Origin: Halosimplex halophilum
Lineage (GTDB): Archaea; Halobacteriota; Halobacteria; Halobacteriales; Haloarculaceae
Direction of reading: 5' to 3'
Length of the DNA: 64,000 nt
NCBI RefSeq assembly: GCF_004698125.1
Contig: NZ_ML214298.1
Span: 496,001 to 560,000 of the forward strand
The stretch's first letter is position 1. Every line of letters starts with the position of its first letter. This document shows positions 9,229 to 18,193 of the stretch, piece by piece. Position numbers and translations under genes: made by a program. The notes beneath the pieces were generated by a model. That model had not been told where the DNA came from, did no database searches, and saw only the letters and a list, made by a program, of their open reading frames with translations.

Positions 9229-9399
9229 TCAGTTCGCCTCGCCGCACGCGCGACAGCGTGCGCGACCGGTCCCCGGGTCGAACGCCAGCGCGACTTCCCC
9301 GCAGTTCGGACAGCCGCGGTCGCCCTCCCCGCGGAACGTGAGGCTGGCGCCCGCGGTCCGTTCCACCCCGCTCGTGGTCGATCGTTCGGTCTCACCCAT
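9229..9399 (-). CDS. Small zinc-ribbon protein
   Basis: This 56-residue protein ends in a zinc ribbon: Cys-Pro-Asn-Cys-Gly, about fifteen residues, then Cys-Arg-Ala-Cys-Gly. Haloarchaea encode many such short zinc-ribbon proteins, often thought to bind nucleic acid or protein, and this one cannot be placed further. The ATG at 9399 was preferred to a GTG 12 bases earlier because a minus-strand TATA-like cttatcc near 9426-9432 lies about 28 bases before it. The Ser/Thr-rich N-terminal half is probably disordered. Confidence 0.65.
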   Translation of the reverse strand: MGETERSTTSGVERTAGASLTFRGEGDRGCPNCGEVALAFDPGTGRARCRACGEAN

Positions 9400-9549
9400 C
9401 GTATGGCACACTGAGTGACACTTCGGGATAAGCGTTGTGTCTATACGACACCTGAGACCCTAATACACTGGATATTCATACCCGAACGTACGCGAATACC
9501 GAACTATTGATCGGTAATATACCTCCGAAGTACACGGAGCGGGCGACGG

Positions 9550-10686
9550 TCAGAGGTACGGCGCGATCCCGGTCGCCTGGGCGAGCGAGAGGCCGCTTGC
9601 GACGGCGCCGAGGAGGTAGCCGGCGATGGTACCGCCGTTGAGCAGGGGGAGCCCGGCGTGGGCGCGACCCTTGAGCACCATCCACAGCAGGACGACCAGG
9701 CCGGCGGTCGTCCCGACCATGGCGGTGACCGCCGGGAGCGTCGCCGGGATCCCCAGCAGGTCGACCGTCGGGACGCCCGCCGGCGCGAAAAACGCCGCGC
9801 TCGCTACCAGCACGGTCGGGATGACGGCGTCGCCGAGACCGATGAACAGCGCCTCGCGGTCGAGTTCGAACTCGTCGTCTCCGTCGCCGTCAGCGGGGGC
9901 CTCGCCGGCCTCGCCGTCCGCGTCCGCGTCGCTCGCCGACCCGTCGGCGGCTCCGCCGTTCGGGGTCGCCGTCCCGGACCCGGCGTCGGTCGTTTCGGCC
10001 CCGGTCGCCGTCCGTTCGGCGTCCGCCTCGCCGGCGTCGCTCTCCTCGCTGACGGCGGCGGGCGTCCCGGCGTCGAGGTAGGAATAGGACAGCGACAGCG
10101 GGACGACGAGGACGATGGGCACCTTGAGCTCCATGACGCCGGAGGCCAGCGTCAGCATGTGTTCGGTGCCGTAGACGCTGATGGCGTCGTAGACGGCGAG
10201 CACGGTCAGGAGGACGAGCGCCGGGAGGATCCCGAAGCTGATGCCGAACAGGCCGGCGGCGCCGGCGCCCATCACGATCCCCGCCGCGTCGATGACGTAC
10301 CACTCCGGGTGGACCCACAGCGCGACCCCCAGGAGGAGTCCCCCCGCCCACGCGAGGGCGTTGAGCGAGAAGCCGCCGACGGGTATCGTCAGGACGGGCG
10401 GGACGAGCACCCGGAGGACGAACAGGCCGATGTACGCGCCGGTCCCCACGAGCAGCAATCGGAGCAGCCAGTCGACGCCGAACCGGATGATCGCCAGCAT
10501 GACGCCGGTCATCACCAGTATGAACCCGATGTAGACGAGGCTGTTCGCCGGGTCCTGCGGGTCGGCGGTGGCCTGGTAGCCGGCCGACTGGAACGGCTCG
10601 ACCAGCGCGAGCGCCCCCAGCTGGACGAGCAGGAAGATCCCGACGATGGCCCCCGAAGCGACGTACGCGCGCGACCGCTGGTCCAT
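9550..10686 (-). CDS. Presenilin-like A22 family intramembrane aspartyl protease (PSH)
   Basis: This 378-residue polytopic protein has about nine hydrophobic helices. The two catalytic aspartates are present in family context: Tyr166-Asp167 in a helix and Gly-Leu-Gly-Asp at 283-286, with a Leu-Pro-Leu-Leu segment in place of the classical Pro-Ala-Leu motif near residue 345. Archaeal PSH proteins cleave membrane proteins within the bilayer. A long acidic, Ala/Asp/Gly-rich loop (about residues 205-275) separates the two active-site helices, as in the cytosolic loop of presenilins. It lies in a minus-strand cluster with PAP2, Gar1 and SRP19 but appears to have its own promoter. Substrates are unknown. 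Confidence 0.88.
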   Translation of the reverse strand: MDQRSRAYVASGAIVGIFLLVQLGALALVEPFQSAGYQATADPQDPANSLVYIGFILVMTGVMLAIIRFGVDWLLRLLLVGTGAYIGLFVLRVLVPPVLTIPVGGFSLNALAWAGGLLLGVALWVHPEWYVIDAAGIVMGAGAAGLFGISFGILPALVLLTVLAVYDAISVYGTEHMLTLASGVMELKVPIVLVVPLSLSYSYLDAGTPAAVSEESDAGEADAERTATGAETTDAGSGTATPNGGAADGSASDADADGEAGEAPADGDGDDEFELDREALFIGLGDAVIPTVLVASAAFFAPAGVPTVDLLGIPATLPAVTAMVGTTAGLVVLLWMVLKGRAHAGLPLLNGGTIAGYLLGAVASGLSLAQATGIAPYL

Positions 10687-10728
10687 GCCGATCCCTCGGC
10701 GACGACGCGTTTGAGGGTTACGCTGTCC

Positions 10729-11634
10729 TCAGACGAGCCGCTCGCCCAGTAGCGGCGCGCCGACGGCGCCTCCCACGGCCAGCGCCGTCCCGACGAACGC
10801 CAGCGCCAGCGCCGGTTCGAACGCCTCGAGCGCGGCGAACAGGAGTCCCGCGGCCAGGAGGACGCCGAACCCGGCGAAGATCTCCCGGCGGTGGGTCGGG
10901 TGGGCCGGTGTCGAGTCGGCGACGCCCCGCCAGACCGCCCAGCCGCCGAGGGCGCCGCCGATGGCCGCCACGCTGTCGAACGTCAGCCCGTTGAGCAGGC
11001 CGACGAGGCCGACCGCGACTGCGACCCCGAGGACGCGTCCGGGGTCGGTCCCCTCGTCGGCGAACCGGTAGAGCGCACCGAGCAGGGCCACGCCGACCGC
11101 GGCCCCGGCGACCACGTCGACGAGGTAGTGGACGCCCAGGACGAGTCGCGAGAGCGCGACGAGCACGATCACCCCGGCGGCGGCGCCGAACCGCTGGCGC
11201 GCCGTCCCCCAGTCGACGACCAGCGCCAGCCCGCCCCAGACCATCGTCGTCCCGAGCGCGTGACCGCTCGGGAACCCGGGGCCGTCGGCCGTCGTCGCCC
11301 GCTCCAGCAGGGCGGACAGCGCCCCCGGTGCCCACGCCAGCGCCGGCGGGTCGGCCGCGCCCGGCGGGCGGCCGAGCCCGAAGAACCCCTTCAGCGCGCC
11401 GATGACGGCGACGTAGGTCAGCGCGAGGGCGAAGACGAACAGCGCGCGCCGGCGGTCGACGCCCAGGACGGGGAACTCCTCGCCGGCGACGAACAGCGTC
11501 CCGCCGAGCAGAAAGAGGAACCAGCCGTCGCCGAGCTGGGTGACCAGCCCGAACAGCACCACGACCGGCCACTCGGCCAGCCCGTGGAGCGTCTCGGTGA
11601 CCCCGACGCCGCGTCCGTTCGGAAACAACTGCAT
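10729..11634 (-). CDS. PAP2 superfamily membrane phosphatase
   Basis: This 301-residue protein has the three phosphatase motifs of the PAP2 fold: Lys-x6-Arg-Pro (Lys-Gly-Phe-Phe-Gly-Leu-Gly-Arg-Pro), Pro-Ser-Gly-His, and Ser-Arg-x5-His-Tyr-x2-Asp. They are arranged between membrane helices, with further hydrophobic helices to the C-terminus. Family members remove phosphate from lipid phosphates or isoprenoid pyrophosphates, with the active site on the outer face. A likely role is in lipid or dolichol-phosphate recycling, but the substrate is inferred. The ATG at 11634 has a TATA-like cttacacg about 30-38 bases upstream. Confidence 0.88.
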   Translation of the reverse strand: MQLFPNGRGVGVTETLHGLAEWPVVVLFGLVTQLGDGWFLFLLGGTLFVAGEEFPVLGVDRRRALFVFALALTYVAVIGALKGFFGLGRPPGAADPPALAWAPGALSALLERATTADGPGFPSGHALGTTMVWGGLALVVDWGTARQRFGAAAGVIVLVALSRLVLGVHYLVDVVAGAAVGVALLGALYRFADEGTDPGRVLGVAVAVGLVGLLNGLTFDSVAAIGGALGGWAVWRGVADSTPAHPTHRREIFAGFGVLLAAGLLFAALEAFEPALALAFVGTALAVGGAVGAPLLGERLV

Positions 11635-11701
11635 TCGCCACGCCGATTGAATCTCGAGGCGTGTAAGCTATCGGGCTTCGGAGTCGTGGACGGGTTCCGG
11701 G

Positions 11702-11929
11702 TCAGCGCGCGTACAGGGCCGATCCCACCAGCCCGGGCAGGTGCACGTCGTCGTCGGTCGTCACCGCCAGGTACGGCCGCTCGACGGGGCCGAACACGTC
11801 GACCACCCGGCCCAGGTCCTCGAGGTTCTCGTCGACGACCGGCGTGCCGATGTCGACGTGGTCGGCGTCCGGCGCGCGGACGACCGCGAGGTGCTGGGCG
11901 ATCCGGACGACCTCGCCGACGCGTCTCAC
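11702..11929 (-). CDS. H/ACA ribonucleoprotein subunit Gar1-like
   Basis: This 75-residue protein is a single small beta-barrel of the Gar1/Naf1 type. It begins with a Gly-Glu-Val-Val-Arg-Ile-Ala strand, has the central Val-Asp-Glu-Asn-Leu-Glu-Asp-Leu-Gly-Arg-Val-Val-Asp-Val-Phe-Gly-Pro-Val segment, and continues Pro-Tyr-Leu-Ala-Val. That central motif is diagnostic. In archaea Gar1 joins Cbf5, Nop10 and L7Ae in guide-RNA-directed pseudouridylation of rRNA. The gene starts 20 bases after the srp19 stop, so the two are probably one transcript, an arrangement I recall from other haloarchaea. Confidence 0.85.
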   Translation of the reverse strand: MRRVGEVVRIAQHLAVVRAPDADHVDIGTPVVDENLEDLGRVVDVFGPVERPYLAVTTDDDVHLPGLVGSALYAR

Positions 11930-11948
11930 CGCGATCCCCCCACCGCGG

Positions 11949-12227
11949 TCACTCCCGGATGACGCCGAGGTAGGCGGCGACGGCCCCCAGCAGGTCGGTC
12001 TTGCTCGCGTCGTCGGCGTCCTTGACGAGGACGCGCCCGCGGGGTTCGTACTCCCGGGGGTAGGTCTTCTCGCGCTCGATGACGGCGTCGTAGCCCACCT
12101 GCTGGACGGCCTGTGCGATCTCGTCGACCGTCGGCTCCGGCACGGCGAGGTCCTCCGAGACCCGACGCCCCTCGCTGCGCGTGCAGGTGGCGTCGAGCGC
12201 CGCCGGCCAGATGACGTTCTCGACCAT
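11949..12227 (-). CDS. srp19: Signal recognition particle subunit SRP19
   Basis: This 92-residue protein fits SRP19, which binds 7S RNA and prepares it for SRP54 in co-translational membrane targeting. Recognisable parts are the N-terminal Val-Ile-Trp-Pro-Ala-x-Leu-Asp, the Arg-Ser-Glu-Gly-Arg-Arg-Val-Ser segment, and the later Arg-Gly-Arg-Val-Leu-Val strand. The length matches archaeal members. The ATG at 12227 follows a TATA-like ccttacg about 25 bases upstream on this strand. It heads a cluster with Gar1 and PAP2. Confidence 0.9.
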   Translation of the reverse strand: MVENVIWPAALDATCTRSEGRRVSEDLAVPEPTVDEIAQAVQQVGYDAVIEREKTYPREYEPRGRVLVKDADDASKTDLLGAVAAYLGVIRE

Positions 12228-12352
12228 ACCCGTCGGTGAGCACCCGGCTACGTAAGGGTCTTTCCGGTCGCCGCGAACGAGTCGTGTGATGGGGATCGCC
12301 TGTGACTGCTTCAGGAGTAGCGTGCTCGACCGCAGCTGAACGGGATCCCGCC

Positions 12353-12530
12353 ACCGCGAACAGCGTGAAAGCCCCGACGCGCTCGACTCGGGGGCTTCGC
12401 TGCGCTCCTCGGGCTTCGCCCTGCGGTGCTTGCGTCAGCCACCGTCGTCGAGCGCGTCGCCCCTTTCATTCCCACCCGCGTAGACTGACCATCCGGTTGG
12501 CACGGCCGGGGCTTTCACGCTGTCTGCGGT
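12353..12530. repeat. Palindromic intergenic repeat, family A, copy 1
   Basis: This 178-base element fills most of the 383-base gap between srp19 and btuF. Its 23-base ends (12353-12375 and 12508-12530) are inverted repeats with two mismatches. Inside, a 13-base perfect inverted repeat (12375-12387 with 12447-12459) forms a second stem. The second copy is at 42145-42343. Between copies the fifth pair of the inner stem changes from G:C to T:A, so pairing is kept. Apparent ORFs here are by-products of the repeat. The remaining bases of the gap show no gene. Confidence 0.8.
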
Positions 12531-12610
12531 TGCGGTGGTTCACCCGCTAGTCGCACCGATCCTTCGCGTCACCTGCATGCCGTCGAAAAATCGGAAGCGG
12601 TGTCGAACCG

Positions 12611-13840
12611 TTACCGGCGGCGAGCGACGAGCGCGCCGGCAAGCAGGGCGACGAGCGCCGTCGCCGCGCCGAAGCCGGCGCCGTCGCCGCTGGCGGTCGT
12701 CTCGACGGGCGAGGCCGCGCCGTCCTCGGATTCGGCGGTCGGGGTCGCGGTCTCGTCCATCGACGACGTGGCCGTCGCGTCACCGCCGTCCATCGCGGCG
12801 GTCGCCGTCGCGGTCGGCGTCGGCGTCGCACACGTCGCGGGCTCGGGCGTCTCCACGGCCGAGAAGTCGATGCTCTCGTAGGCCTCGGGGTGGAGCGCCT
12901 GCGCGATCGTCTTCAGTGCCTCGACGTTCTTCGGCCCGTTCTGGGTCATGAAGTTCCGGTTCACGCGGACGACGTTGCCCTCCTGGACGGCCGTGGTCTC
13001 GTTGAACGTCGGGGTCTTCGGGACCGAGCCGAACTGGCCGTTCTGGACGATCCACTCGGGGTCGCGCTCGGTGATGATCTCGTTGCTGAGCGTGCCGTAG
13101 TTGTTGCTGGTGTTGATCTCGCCGGCGGCGATGTTGTCCCCGCCCGCCGCGGCGACGATCTGGCCGACGAACGTCTCCTCGCCCGCGGTCCAGCCGCCGC
13201 CGAGGTGGAAGAACACGCGGGGGTTGTCCTCGCCGCTCACCGCGTCGCGAACGGCCTGCACCTCGCCCTGCATCCGGGCGCTGACCTGGCCGGCGGTCTC
13301 GTAGTTCCCGGTCAGCTGGCCGTACAGTTCGACCTTCTGGTACACGTCCTCCAGGGAGGCCGCGTCTTCGAACTTGTAGACCGTCAGGCCGCTGGAGCGC
13401 AGCGTCTCGACGGTCTCGTTGGGGACGACGTTCGGCGCGAGCACCAGGTCGGGCTCGGCGCCGACCACGGCCTCGGTGATGACCGACCCGTCGTCGTTGA
13501 CCACGTCGGTCTTGCCCTCGGTGTCGTTCAGGTAGTCGATGTAGTAGTCCTGCGGGATGGCGACCGTCTCCTCGTCGGCCCCGATGCTCCAGAGGATCTG
13601 GGCGGCGCTCGGCGCAAGCCCGACCAGCCGGTCGGGGTCCTCGTCGATCTCTACCTCCGTTCCCGTCGCGTCGGTGACGGTCATCGGATACGTGCAGTGG
13701 GTGTCCGCGAGCGAACTCCCGCTCGCGGCGCCCGCACCCGATGCACCCGCGGCGGCGCCGGCGCCGGCGGCGGCGGGCACCGCGCCCACCGCCGCCAGCA
13801 CGACCAGCGCCGCACCGACGACTGCCGTCGCGTCTCTCAT
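12611..13840 (-). CDS. btuF: Cobalamin-type ABC transporter substrate-binding protein with PGF-CTERM-like anchor
   Basis: This 409-residue exported protein has an Ala-rich signal segment (residues 1-30), a periplasmic-binding fold of the BtuF/FecB class ([10 protein letters not shown] near the start, then Glu-Pro-Asp-Leu-Val-Leu-Ala), and a Thr/Ala/Asp-rich stalk. The C-terminal helix ends Ala-Arg-Arg-Arg, the archaeosortase-type anchor, although the usual Pro-Gly-Phe reads Ala-Gly-Phe. It should capture a corrinoid (or possibly a siderophore) outside the cell and pass it to the btuC/btuD genes transcribed divergently. ATG 13840 was chosen because the shared TATA box is 33 bases away and upstream in-frame sequence would run into btuC. 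Confidence 0.85.
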   Translation of the reverse strand: MRDATAVVGAALVVLAAVGAVPAAAGAGAAAGASGAGAASGSSLADTHCTYPMTVTDATGTEVEIDEDPDRLVGLAPSAAQILWSIGADEETVAIPQDYYIDYLNDTEGKTDVVNDDGSVITEAVVGAEPDLVLAPNVVPNETVETLRSSGLTVYKFEDAASLEDVYQKVELYGQLTGNYETAGQVSARMQGEVQAVRDAVSGEDNPRVFFHLGGGWTAGEETFVGQIVAAAGGDNIAAGEINTSNNYGTLSNEIITERDPEWIVQNGQFGSVPKTPTFNETTAVQEGNVVRVNRNFMTQNGPKNVEALKTIAQALHPEAYESIDFSAVETPEPATCATPTPTATATAAMDGGDATATSSMDETATPTAESEDGAASPVETTASGDGAGFGAATALVALLAGALVARRR

Positions 13841-13861
13841 GGCGTCCGGCGGTGCGGGCCT

Positions 13862-13887
13862 TTGCAATAAATATTTACCTACTGCAA
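13862..13887. promoter_or_regulatory. Shared near-palindromic promoter/operator between btuF and btuC
   Basis: A 26-base stretch has 18 of 26 positions matching its own reverse complement. TTGCA at 13862-13866 pairs with TGCAA at 13883-13887, and TA dinucleotides are spaced evenly between. Its core taaatattta (13868-13877) is itself AT palindromic and lies about 32 bases before both ATG 13905 and ATG 13840. One element may therefore serve as the TATA box of both genes and as the binding site of a dimeric regulator. Confidence 0.6.
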
Positions 13888-13904
13888 CCAGACTTGAGGG
13901 CAGC

Positions 13905-15008
13905 ATGGCAGTCCGGACGCGGACCGCGGGGTGGTCGGCGGGACTGGCCGGACTGTTGGTGGCCGTCGCGCTCGTCAGCGCCACCGTCGGCCCGGTGAGC
14001 GTCCCGCTCCCGACCGTCGCGAGGGCCGCGCTCAACGCCGTCGGCGTCCCGACGGGCGTCTCCGTCGGCAGCGGCACGGTCGCGCTGTTCGGCGCCACGG
14101 CCACGGTCCCGATCCCGGACCCCTCCTACACCTACCTGTTCTCGTTCCCGGTCGACTCGACCAGCGAGACGATCGTCCGGCGGATCCGCCTGCCGCGGAT
14201 CGCGCTGGCGGCGACCGTCGGCTTCTCGCTGGCCGCCGCGGGGGCCGTGATGCAGGGCTTCTTCCGCAACCCGATGGCCGACCCCTCGATCATCGGCGTC
14301 TCCTCGGGCGCCGCCGTCGGCGCCGTCGCGACCATCGCCCTCTCCTTCTCGGGACCGTACGCCCTCCAGACGGCCGCGTTCGTCGGGGCCGTCGTCAGCG
14401 CGTTCGTCGTCTACCTCATCGCCACGGAGGGCGGGCGGACGCCGACGGCGACGCTCCTGTTGGCGGGCGTCGCGGTCCAGACGCTGCTCGGCGCGGTCGT
14501 CTCCTATCTCCTCCTGCGGGCCGGCGAGAGCCTCGAACAGGCGCTGTACTGGCTGATGGGCGGGCTGCTCCGCAACGCCGTCTGGACCGACGTGGCCGTC
14601 ACCGTCCCCGTCGCGGCGGCCTGCTTCGGCCTCCTGGTCGCCTACGGCCGTGACCTGAACGTCCTCCTGCTCGGCGAGGCCGACGCCCACACGCTGGGCA
14701 TCGAGGTCGAGCGCACCAAGCGGGTCCTGCTGGCGGTCTCCAGCGTCCTCACGGCGGCGGCCGTTGCGGTCGCCGGCGCCATCGGCTTCGTCGGCCTCGT
14801 CGTCCCGCACATGATGCGGCTGCTCGTCGGCCCGGACCACCGGATCCTGTTGCCGACGAGCGCCGTCGCCGGCGGCGCCTTCCTCGTCGCCACGGACACA
14901 GTCGCCCGCTCGGGGGGCGTCGAGGTCCCCGTCGGCATCGTCACCGCCGCGCTGGGCGCGCCCTTCTTCCTCTATCTCCTCCGGACCCGGGAGGTGCACT
15001 CGCTGTGA
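13905..15008 (+). CDS. btuC: Cobalamin-type ABC transporter permease (FecCD family)
   Basis: This 367-residue protein has the many-helix architecture of BtuC/FecCD permeases. Family signatures include Arg-Leu-Pro-Arg-Ile near residue 95, [15 protein letters not shown], the Gly-x-Ser-Ser-Gly-Ala segment, and the late [12 protein letters not shown] coupling region. An insert of about 35 residues with Tyr-Thr-Tyr-Leu lies near the N-terminus. The GTG of the ATPase overlaps its stop codon. It probably forms a homodimeric channel for corrinoids; Fe-siderophore transport is the alternative. Confidence 0.88.
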   Translation: MAVRTRTAGWSAGLAGLLVAVALVSATVGPVSVPLPTVARAALNAVGVPTGVSVGSGTVALFGATATVPIPDPSYTYLFSFPVDSTSETIVRRIRLPRIALAATVGFSLAAAGAVMQGFFRNPMADPSIIGVSSGAAVGAVATIALSFSGPYALQTAAFVGAVVSAFVVYLIATEGGRTPTATLLLAGVAVQTLLGAVVSYLLLRAGESLEQALYWLMGGLLRNAVWTDVAVTVPVAAACFGLLVAYGRDLNVLLLGEADAHTLGIEVERTKRVLLAVSSVLTAAAVAVAGAIGFVGLVVPHMMRLLVGPDHRILLPTSAVAGGAFLVATDTVARSGGVEVPVGIVTAALGAPFFLYLLRTREVHSL

Positions 15009-16477
15009 CGCCCGACCTGCCGGACGCGCTGGACGGCCTCGTCGGCGGCGAGGAGGGCGACCGGTCGAGAGACGAGTCCACACCGGCCGCCGACCCGGCG
15101 GCGGCCGCCGACGGCCCGCTCCTCGAAGTCGAGGACGTGTCGCTGTCCTACGGCGACCTGTCGGTCCTCTCCGGGGTGTCGCTGTCGGTCGCGTCGGGCG
15201 AGTTCGTCGGGCTCGTCGGCCCGAACGGCGCCGGCAAGACCACGCTCCTGAAGGCGATCAACGGCGTGCTCGCGCCGGATTCGGGGCGGGTCCGGGTCGG
15301 CGGGGAGACGGTCGCCGACCTCTCCTCGCGGGCGGCGAGCCGGCTGGTCGCGACGGTCCCCCAGGACACGACGGTCGCCTTCGACTTCGCCGCCGAGGAC
15401 ATCGTCGAGATGGGGCGGACGCCCTATCACGGGCGGTTCAGCGGCGACCCCGACGCCGCCGAAGCGGTCGACCGCGCGCTCGAACGGACCGACACCGAGC
15501 GCTTCCGCGACCGGTCGGTCGCCTCGCTCAGCGGCGGCGAGCGCCAGCGCGTCGTGCTCGCCCGCGCGCTGGCACAGGAGACGCCCGCCTTAGTCCTCGA
15601 CGAGCCGACGGCGAGCCTCGACGTGAACCACCAGGTCCGGACGCTGGAACTCGTCGCCGACCTCGTCGACGCGGAGGGCAAGGCGGCGCTGGCGGCGATC
15701 CACGACCTCGACCTGGCGGCTCGCTTCTGCGACCGGCTGGCCGTCCTCGCCGACGGCGACCTGCTGGCGGTCGGGCCGCCCGAGGACGTGCTGACCGCCG
15801 AGAACGTGGGGGCCGCCTTCGACACCGACGCCGCCGTCCTGTCGAACCCCGTAACCGGGACGCCGGCGGTGACGGCGCTGCCGGAGCCGGGCGAGCTGGA
15901 CCGGCGGGTGCACGTCCTCGGGACCGGCCCGCGGACCGCCCGCGTGGTCTCGGCGCTCGCGACCGCCGGCGCGACGGTGACCGTCGGCGCCCTTCCGCCC
16001 GGCGACGTGGCCGCCGAGACGGCCCGCGAACTCGCGGCGGAGGCGGTGACCGCGCCCCCCTTCGACGGGCTCGACGGCGCGGCGGCGGCCGCGACCCGCG
16101 ACTGCCTGGCGGCGGCCGACGCGGTCGTGGTCGTCGAGCCGCTGCCCGACGCGCTCCGGGCGCTCGCCCGCGACCGCGACCCGGTGGTCCGCGTCGCGGC
16201 CGACGACGACCCCGCGAGCGCGACGGCCGAACTCGGCGGTCCGGGACGGGCGACGGGGACCGGACGCGAGGAGGGCGCCCGCTCCGACGGCGTGGCCGGG
16301 CGCGACGGGCGACCCGGCGATGTCGGCGAGCGCGACGACGGGGCGACGCCTGTCGGTCGTAGCGGGGGGGTCGACGGCGACCGGTCGCCCGTCGAGGCCG
16401 CCGCGCGGGCGACCCCGGAGACGGTCGCGGCCGGCGTCCGGCGCGCGCTCGACCGGTCCGTCTCGGCCGACGACTGA
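15005..16477 (+). CDS. btuD: Cobalamin-type ABC transporter ATPase with C-terminal extension
   Basis: This protein has 490 residues; a normal BtuD ATPase has about 250. The ATPase domain runs from about residue 38 to 290, with Walker A GPNGAGKT at 72-79, the signature LSGGE, and Walker B Leu-Val-Leu-Asp-Glu-Pro. The C-terminal 190 residues form a Rossmann-like unit (His-Val-Leu-Gly-Thr-Gly near residue 302) followed by a Gly/Asp/Arg-rich tail. I recall this extra domain from other haloarchaeal btuD genes. It might sense a cofactor state, but its function is unknown. The GTG start overlaps the btuC stop by four bases. Confidence 0.85.
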   Translation: MTPDLPDALDGLVGGEEGDRSRDESTPAADPAAAADGPLLEVEDVSLSYGDLSVLSGVSLSVASGEFVGLVGPNGAGKTTLLKAINGVLAPDSGRVRVGGETVADLSSRAASRLVATVPQDTTVAFDFAAEDIVEMGRTPYHGRFSGDPDAAEAVDRALERTDTERFRDRSVASLSGGERQRVVLARALAQETPALVLDEPTASLDVNHQVRTLELVADLVDAEGKAALAAIHDLDLAARFCDRLAVLADGDLLAVGPPEDVLTAENVGAAFDTDAAVLSNPVTGTPAVTALPEPGELDRRVHVLGTGPRTARVVSALATAGATVTVGALPPGDVAAETARELAAEAVTAPPFDGLDGAAAAATRDCLAAADAVVVVEPLPDALRALARDRDPVVRVAADDDPASATAELGGPGRATGTGREEGARSDGVAGRDGRPGDVGERDDGATPVGRSGGVDGDRSPVEAAARATPETVAAGVRRALDRSVSADD

Positions 16478-16516
16478 GTGGCGGGGAGGGCTCCCCGACC
16501 GCCGGGGCGACCGACA

Positions 16517-16600
16517 ACCGAGGCGGCGGGCGGCCGTCGCGGCCGGTCACCGAGGCGGCGGGCGGCCGTCGCGGCCGGTCACCGAGGCGGCGGGCGGCCG
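16517..16600. repeat. 32-base GC-rich tandem repeat
   Basis: Two full identical units (16517-16548 and 16549-16580) and the first 20 bases of a third occur in the gap after btuD. The unit is almost all G and C, with short internal inversions (ggccg/cggcc). It is not a CRISPR: the units abut with no spacers. Confidence 0.85.
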
Positions 16601-16696
16601 TGGCCGCCGACCGCCGGTCGCCGGAGCGGGGACGGCGGCCGTGCGCCCCCGTCTCGTGGACACAACAGTTAATGGGGGCCGTACAGACTCCCGACT

Positions 16697-17527
16697 ATGG
16701 TGGACGTAGACGTGAACAAGCCGACGCTGCTGGTCGCGGGGGGCGGCGCGGTCGCGCTGGTCGTCGTCGCGGTGCTCGTCGGCGCCGCCTTGAGCCAGCC
16801 GAACGCGCCGGTGACGGGGGAGCCGGACACGGCGACGGCCGTCGAGGCGACGGACCTGCCGACGCTGGCCCCGACGACGACCGGGACGGCGGCCGCCGGG
16901 ACGGGGACGGCGACGGCGGCGGCCACGCCGACCGCGACGCCGACGCCGTATCCGACGCTCACGCCGACGCCCACGCCGACGCCCACGCCGACCGCGACGC
17001 CCGCGCTGACGGACATCCCCGCCGAGGCGTTCGACGAGCGGGAGATCGAGCGGCTGGTCGGGGAGTACATCAACGAGCGCCGGGCGGCGGCGGGGCTGGA
17101 CCCGCTCGACAACGAGGGCAAGGGGGTCGACCGGCTCACCGAGATGGCCAGGGGACACAGCGTCCGGATGGCCGACATCGGCGAGACGATCCACCGGATC
17201 GACGGCGTGACCAGCGTCGAGCGCTACCGCGAGCACGAGCTCTACGACCGCTGCAAGTGGTCGTCGCCGGACGGCACCACGCTCCGGACCGCCGACGGCA
17301 ACGCCCTGGAGGCGGTCGGGCGGACCGTCGCCGGCGAGCCCTACTACGACAACGGGACACGCGAGTTCAACGGCAACGAGACCGCCGTCGCTCGGGCCGT
17401 CGTCGACGCGTGGTGGAAGACGGACACCTACCGACCGCGGCTGACCTACCCGAACGCCGACGAGGTCGGCGTCGGCGTCGAGATCACCCGGCGCAACGAC
17501 GTGTTCGTCACCGCGAACGTCTGCTGA
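16697..17527 (+). CDS. Membrane-anchored CAP-domain protein
   Basis: This 276-residue protein has a short cytoplasmic start, one membrane helix (about residues 10-34), a long Thr/Pro/Ala-rich linker (35-110) and an extracellular CAP (SCP/PR-1) domain. Domain marks are the Glu-Tyr-Ile-Asn-Glu-Arg-Arg-x-Ala-Ala-Gly-Leu start, Met-Ala-Arg-Gly-His-Ser-x-Arg-Met, and the terminal Phe-Val-Thr-x-Asn-x-Cys strand. The second CAP signature after Glu-Thr-Ile-His is less standard than in bacterial YkwD proteins. Surface CAP proteins are widespread in haloarchaea, with no settled role. The linker is encoded by CCGACG-type tandem repeats and may vary in length between strains. Confidence 0.82.
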   Translation: MVDVDVNKPTLLVAGGGAVALVVVAVLVGAALSQPNAPVTGEPDTATAVEATDLPTLAPTTTGTAAAGTGTATAAATPTATPTPYPTLTPTPTPTPTPTATPALTDIPAEAFDEREIERLVGEYINERRAAAGLDPLDNEGKGVDRLTEMARGHSVRMADIGETIHRIDGVTSVERYREHELYDRCKWSSPDGTTLRTADGNALEAVGRTVAGEPYYDNGTREFNGNETAVARAVVDAWWKTDTYRPRLTYPNADEVGVGVEITRRNDVFVTANVC

Positions 17528-17617
17528 GCGGGAACCGTCCACAGCCCCGGGTCCGTCGACCGTCGACGGGGAACCCGGGCAGTCCGGGAGTCACGGAGCG
17601 GGCGGCGAGAACGGGAG

Positions 17618-18193
17618 TCACTCGGCGTGGCGGCTGATCTCGTTGAACGCGGCCTGGAAGTCGTCGAACTCGGCGAGCGCGTCGTCCATCTCGTCGCGCA
17701 GCCGGTCGGCGCGCTCGCGGAGCCCGGCGACCTCGTCGCTGTCGTCGAGTTCCGCCTCCGTCTTCTCGGCCTCCAGCAGGGCGATCTTCGAGGTGACCTC
17801 CAGGTACTCGGTGAGGCGGTCGTCGTAGCGGCTGGCGGTGAGCTGCTGCTCGATGGCGGCGACCAGGTCGTCCTTCTGGACGGGCTTGCAGAGGTAGTCG
17901 TCGAACGGCATGTCGACGATGTCGAAGTCGGGGTCGACCGCGGTGATCATGACGACCCGGGTGTCCAGGCCCCGGTCGCGGATCGCCGACAGCACCTCGT
18001 CGCCCGACACCTGGGGCATCCGCCGGTCGAGCAGGACCACGTCGACCGACTCGTCGACGGCTTCCAGGGCCTCCTCGCCGCCGTAGGCCGTCTCGGTGTC
18101 GTACTCGTCGCGGAGGCGCAGCGCGTACACGTCGGCGACCTCGGCCTCGTCGTCGACGATGAGCACCCGCGGCTCGGTACTCGTCTCGTTCAC
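17618..18193 (-). CDS. Response regulator with HalX domain
   Basis: This 191-residue protein begins with a receiver domain: acidic pair Asp14-Asp15, phospho-acceptor Asp56, Thr84 and Lys103. The C-terminal part (about residues 120-191) is the HalX domain, a charged helical module known from haloarchaeal response regulators, in place of a DNA-binding domain. It probably relays a histidine-kinase signal through protein contacts. The GTG start at 18193 is supported by a TATA-like cttacata 22-31 bases upstream on the minus strand. A longer in-frame extension would cross that box. No kinase gene is adjacent, so the partner is unknown. Confidence 0.88.
   Translation of the reverse strand: MNETSTEPRVLIVDDEAEVADVYALRLRDEYDTETAYGGEEALEAVDESVDVVLLDRRMPQVSGDEVLSAIRDRGLDTRVVMITAVDPDFDIVDMPFDDYLCKPVQKDDLVAAIEQQLTASRYDDRLTEYLEVTSKIALLEAEKTEAELDDSDEVAGLRERADRLRDEMDDALAEFDDFQAAFNEISRHAE

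Noticed and set aside
12302-12550. An 82-codon ORF across repeat A copy 1 with apparent similarity to one at 42055-42432.
   Set aside because: The similarity is explained by the repeated DNA, and the reading frames break where the repeats diverge.
16517-16600. CRISPR-like tandem units.
   Set aside because: The units abut without spacers and there are no cas genes. The 18-base array at 42341 fails for the same reason.
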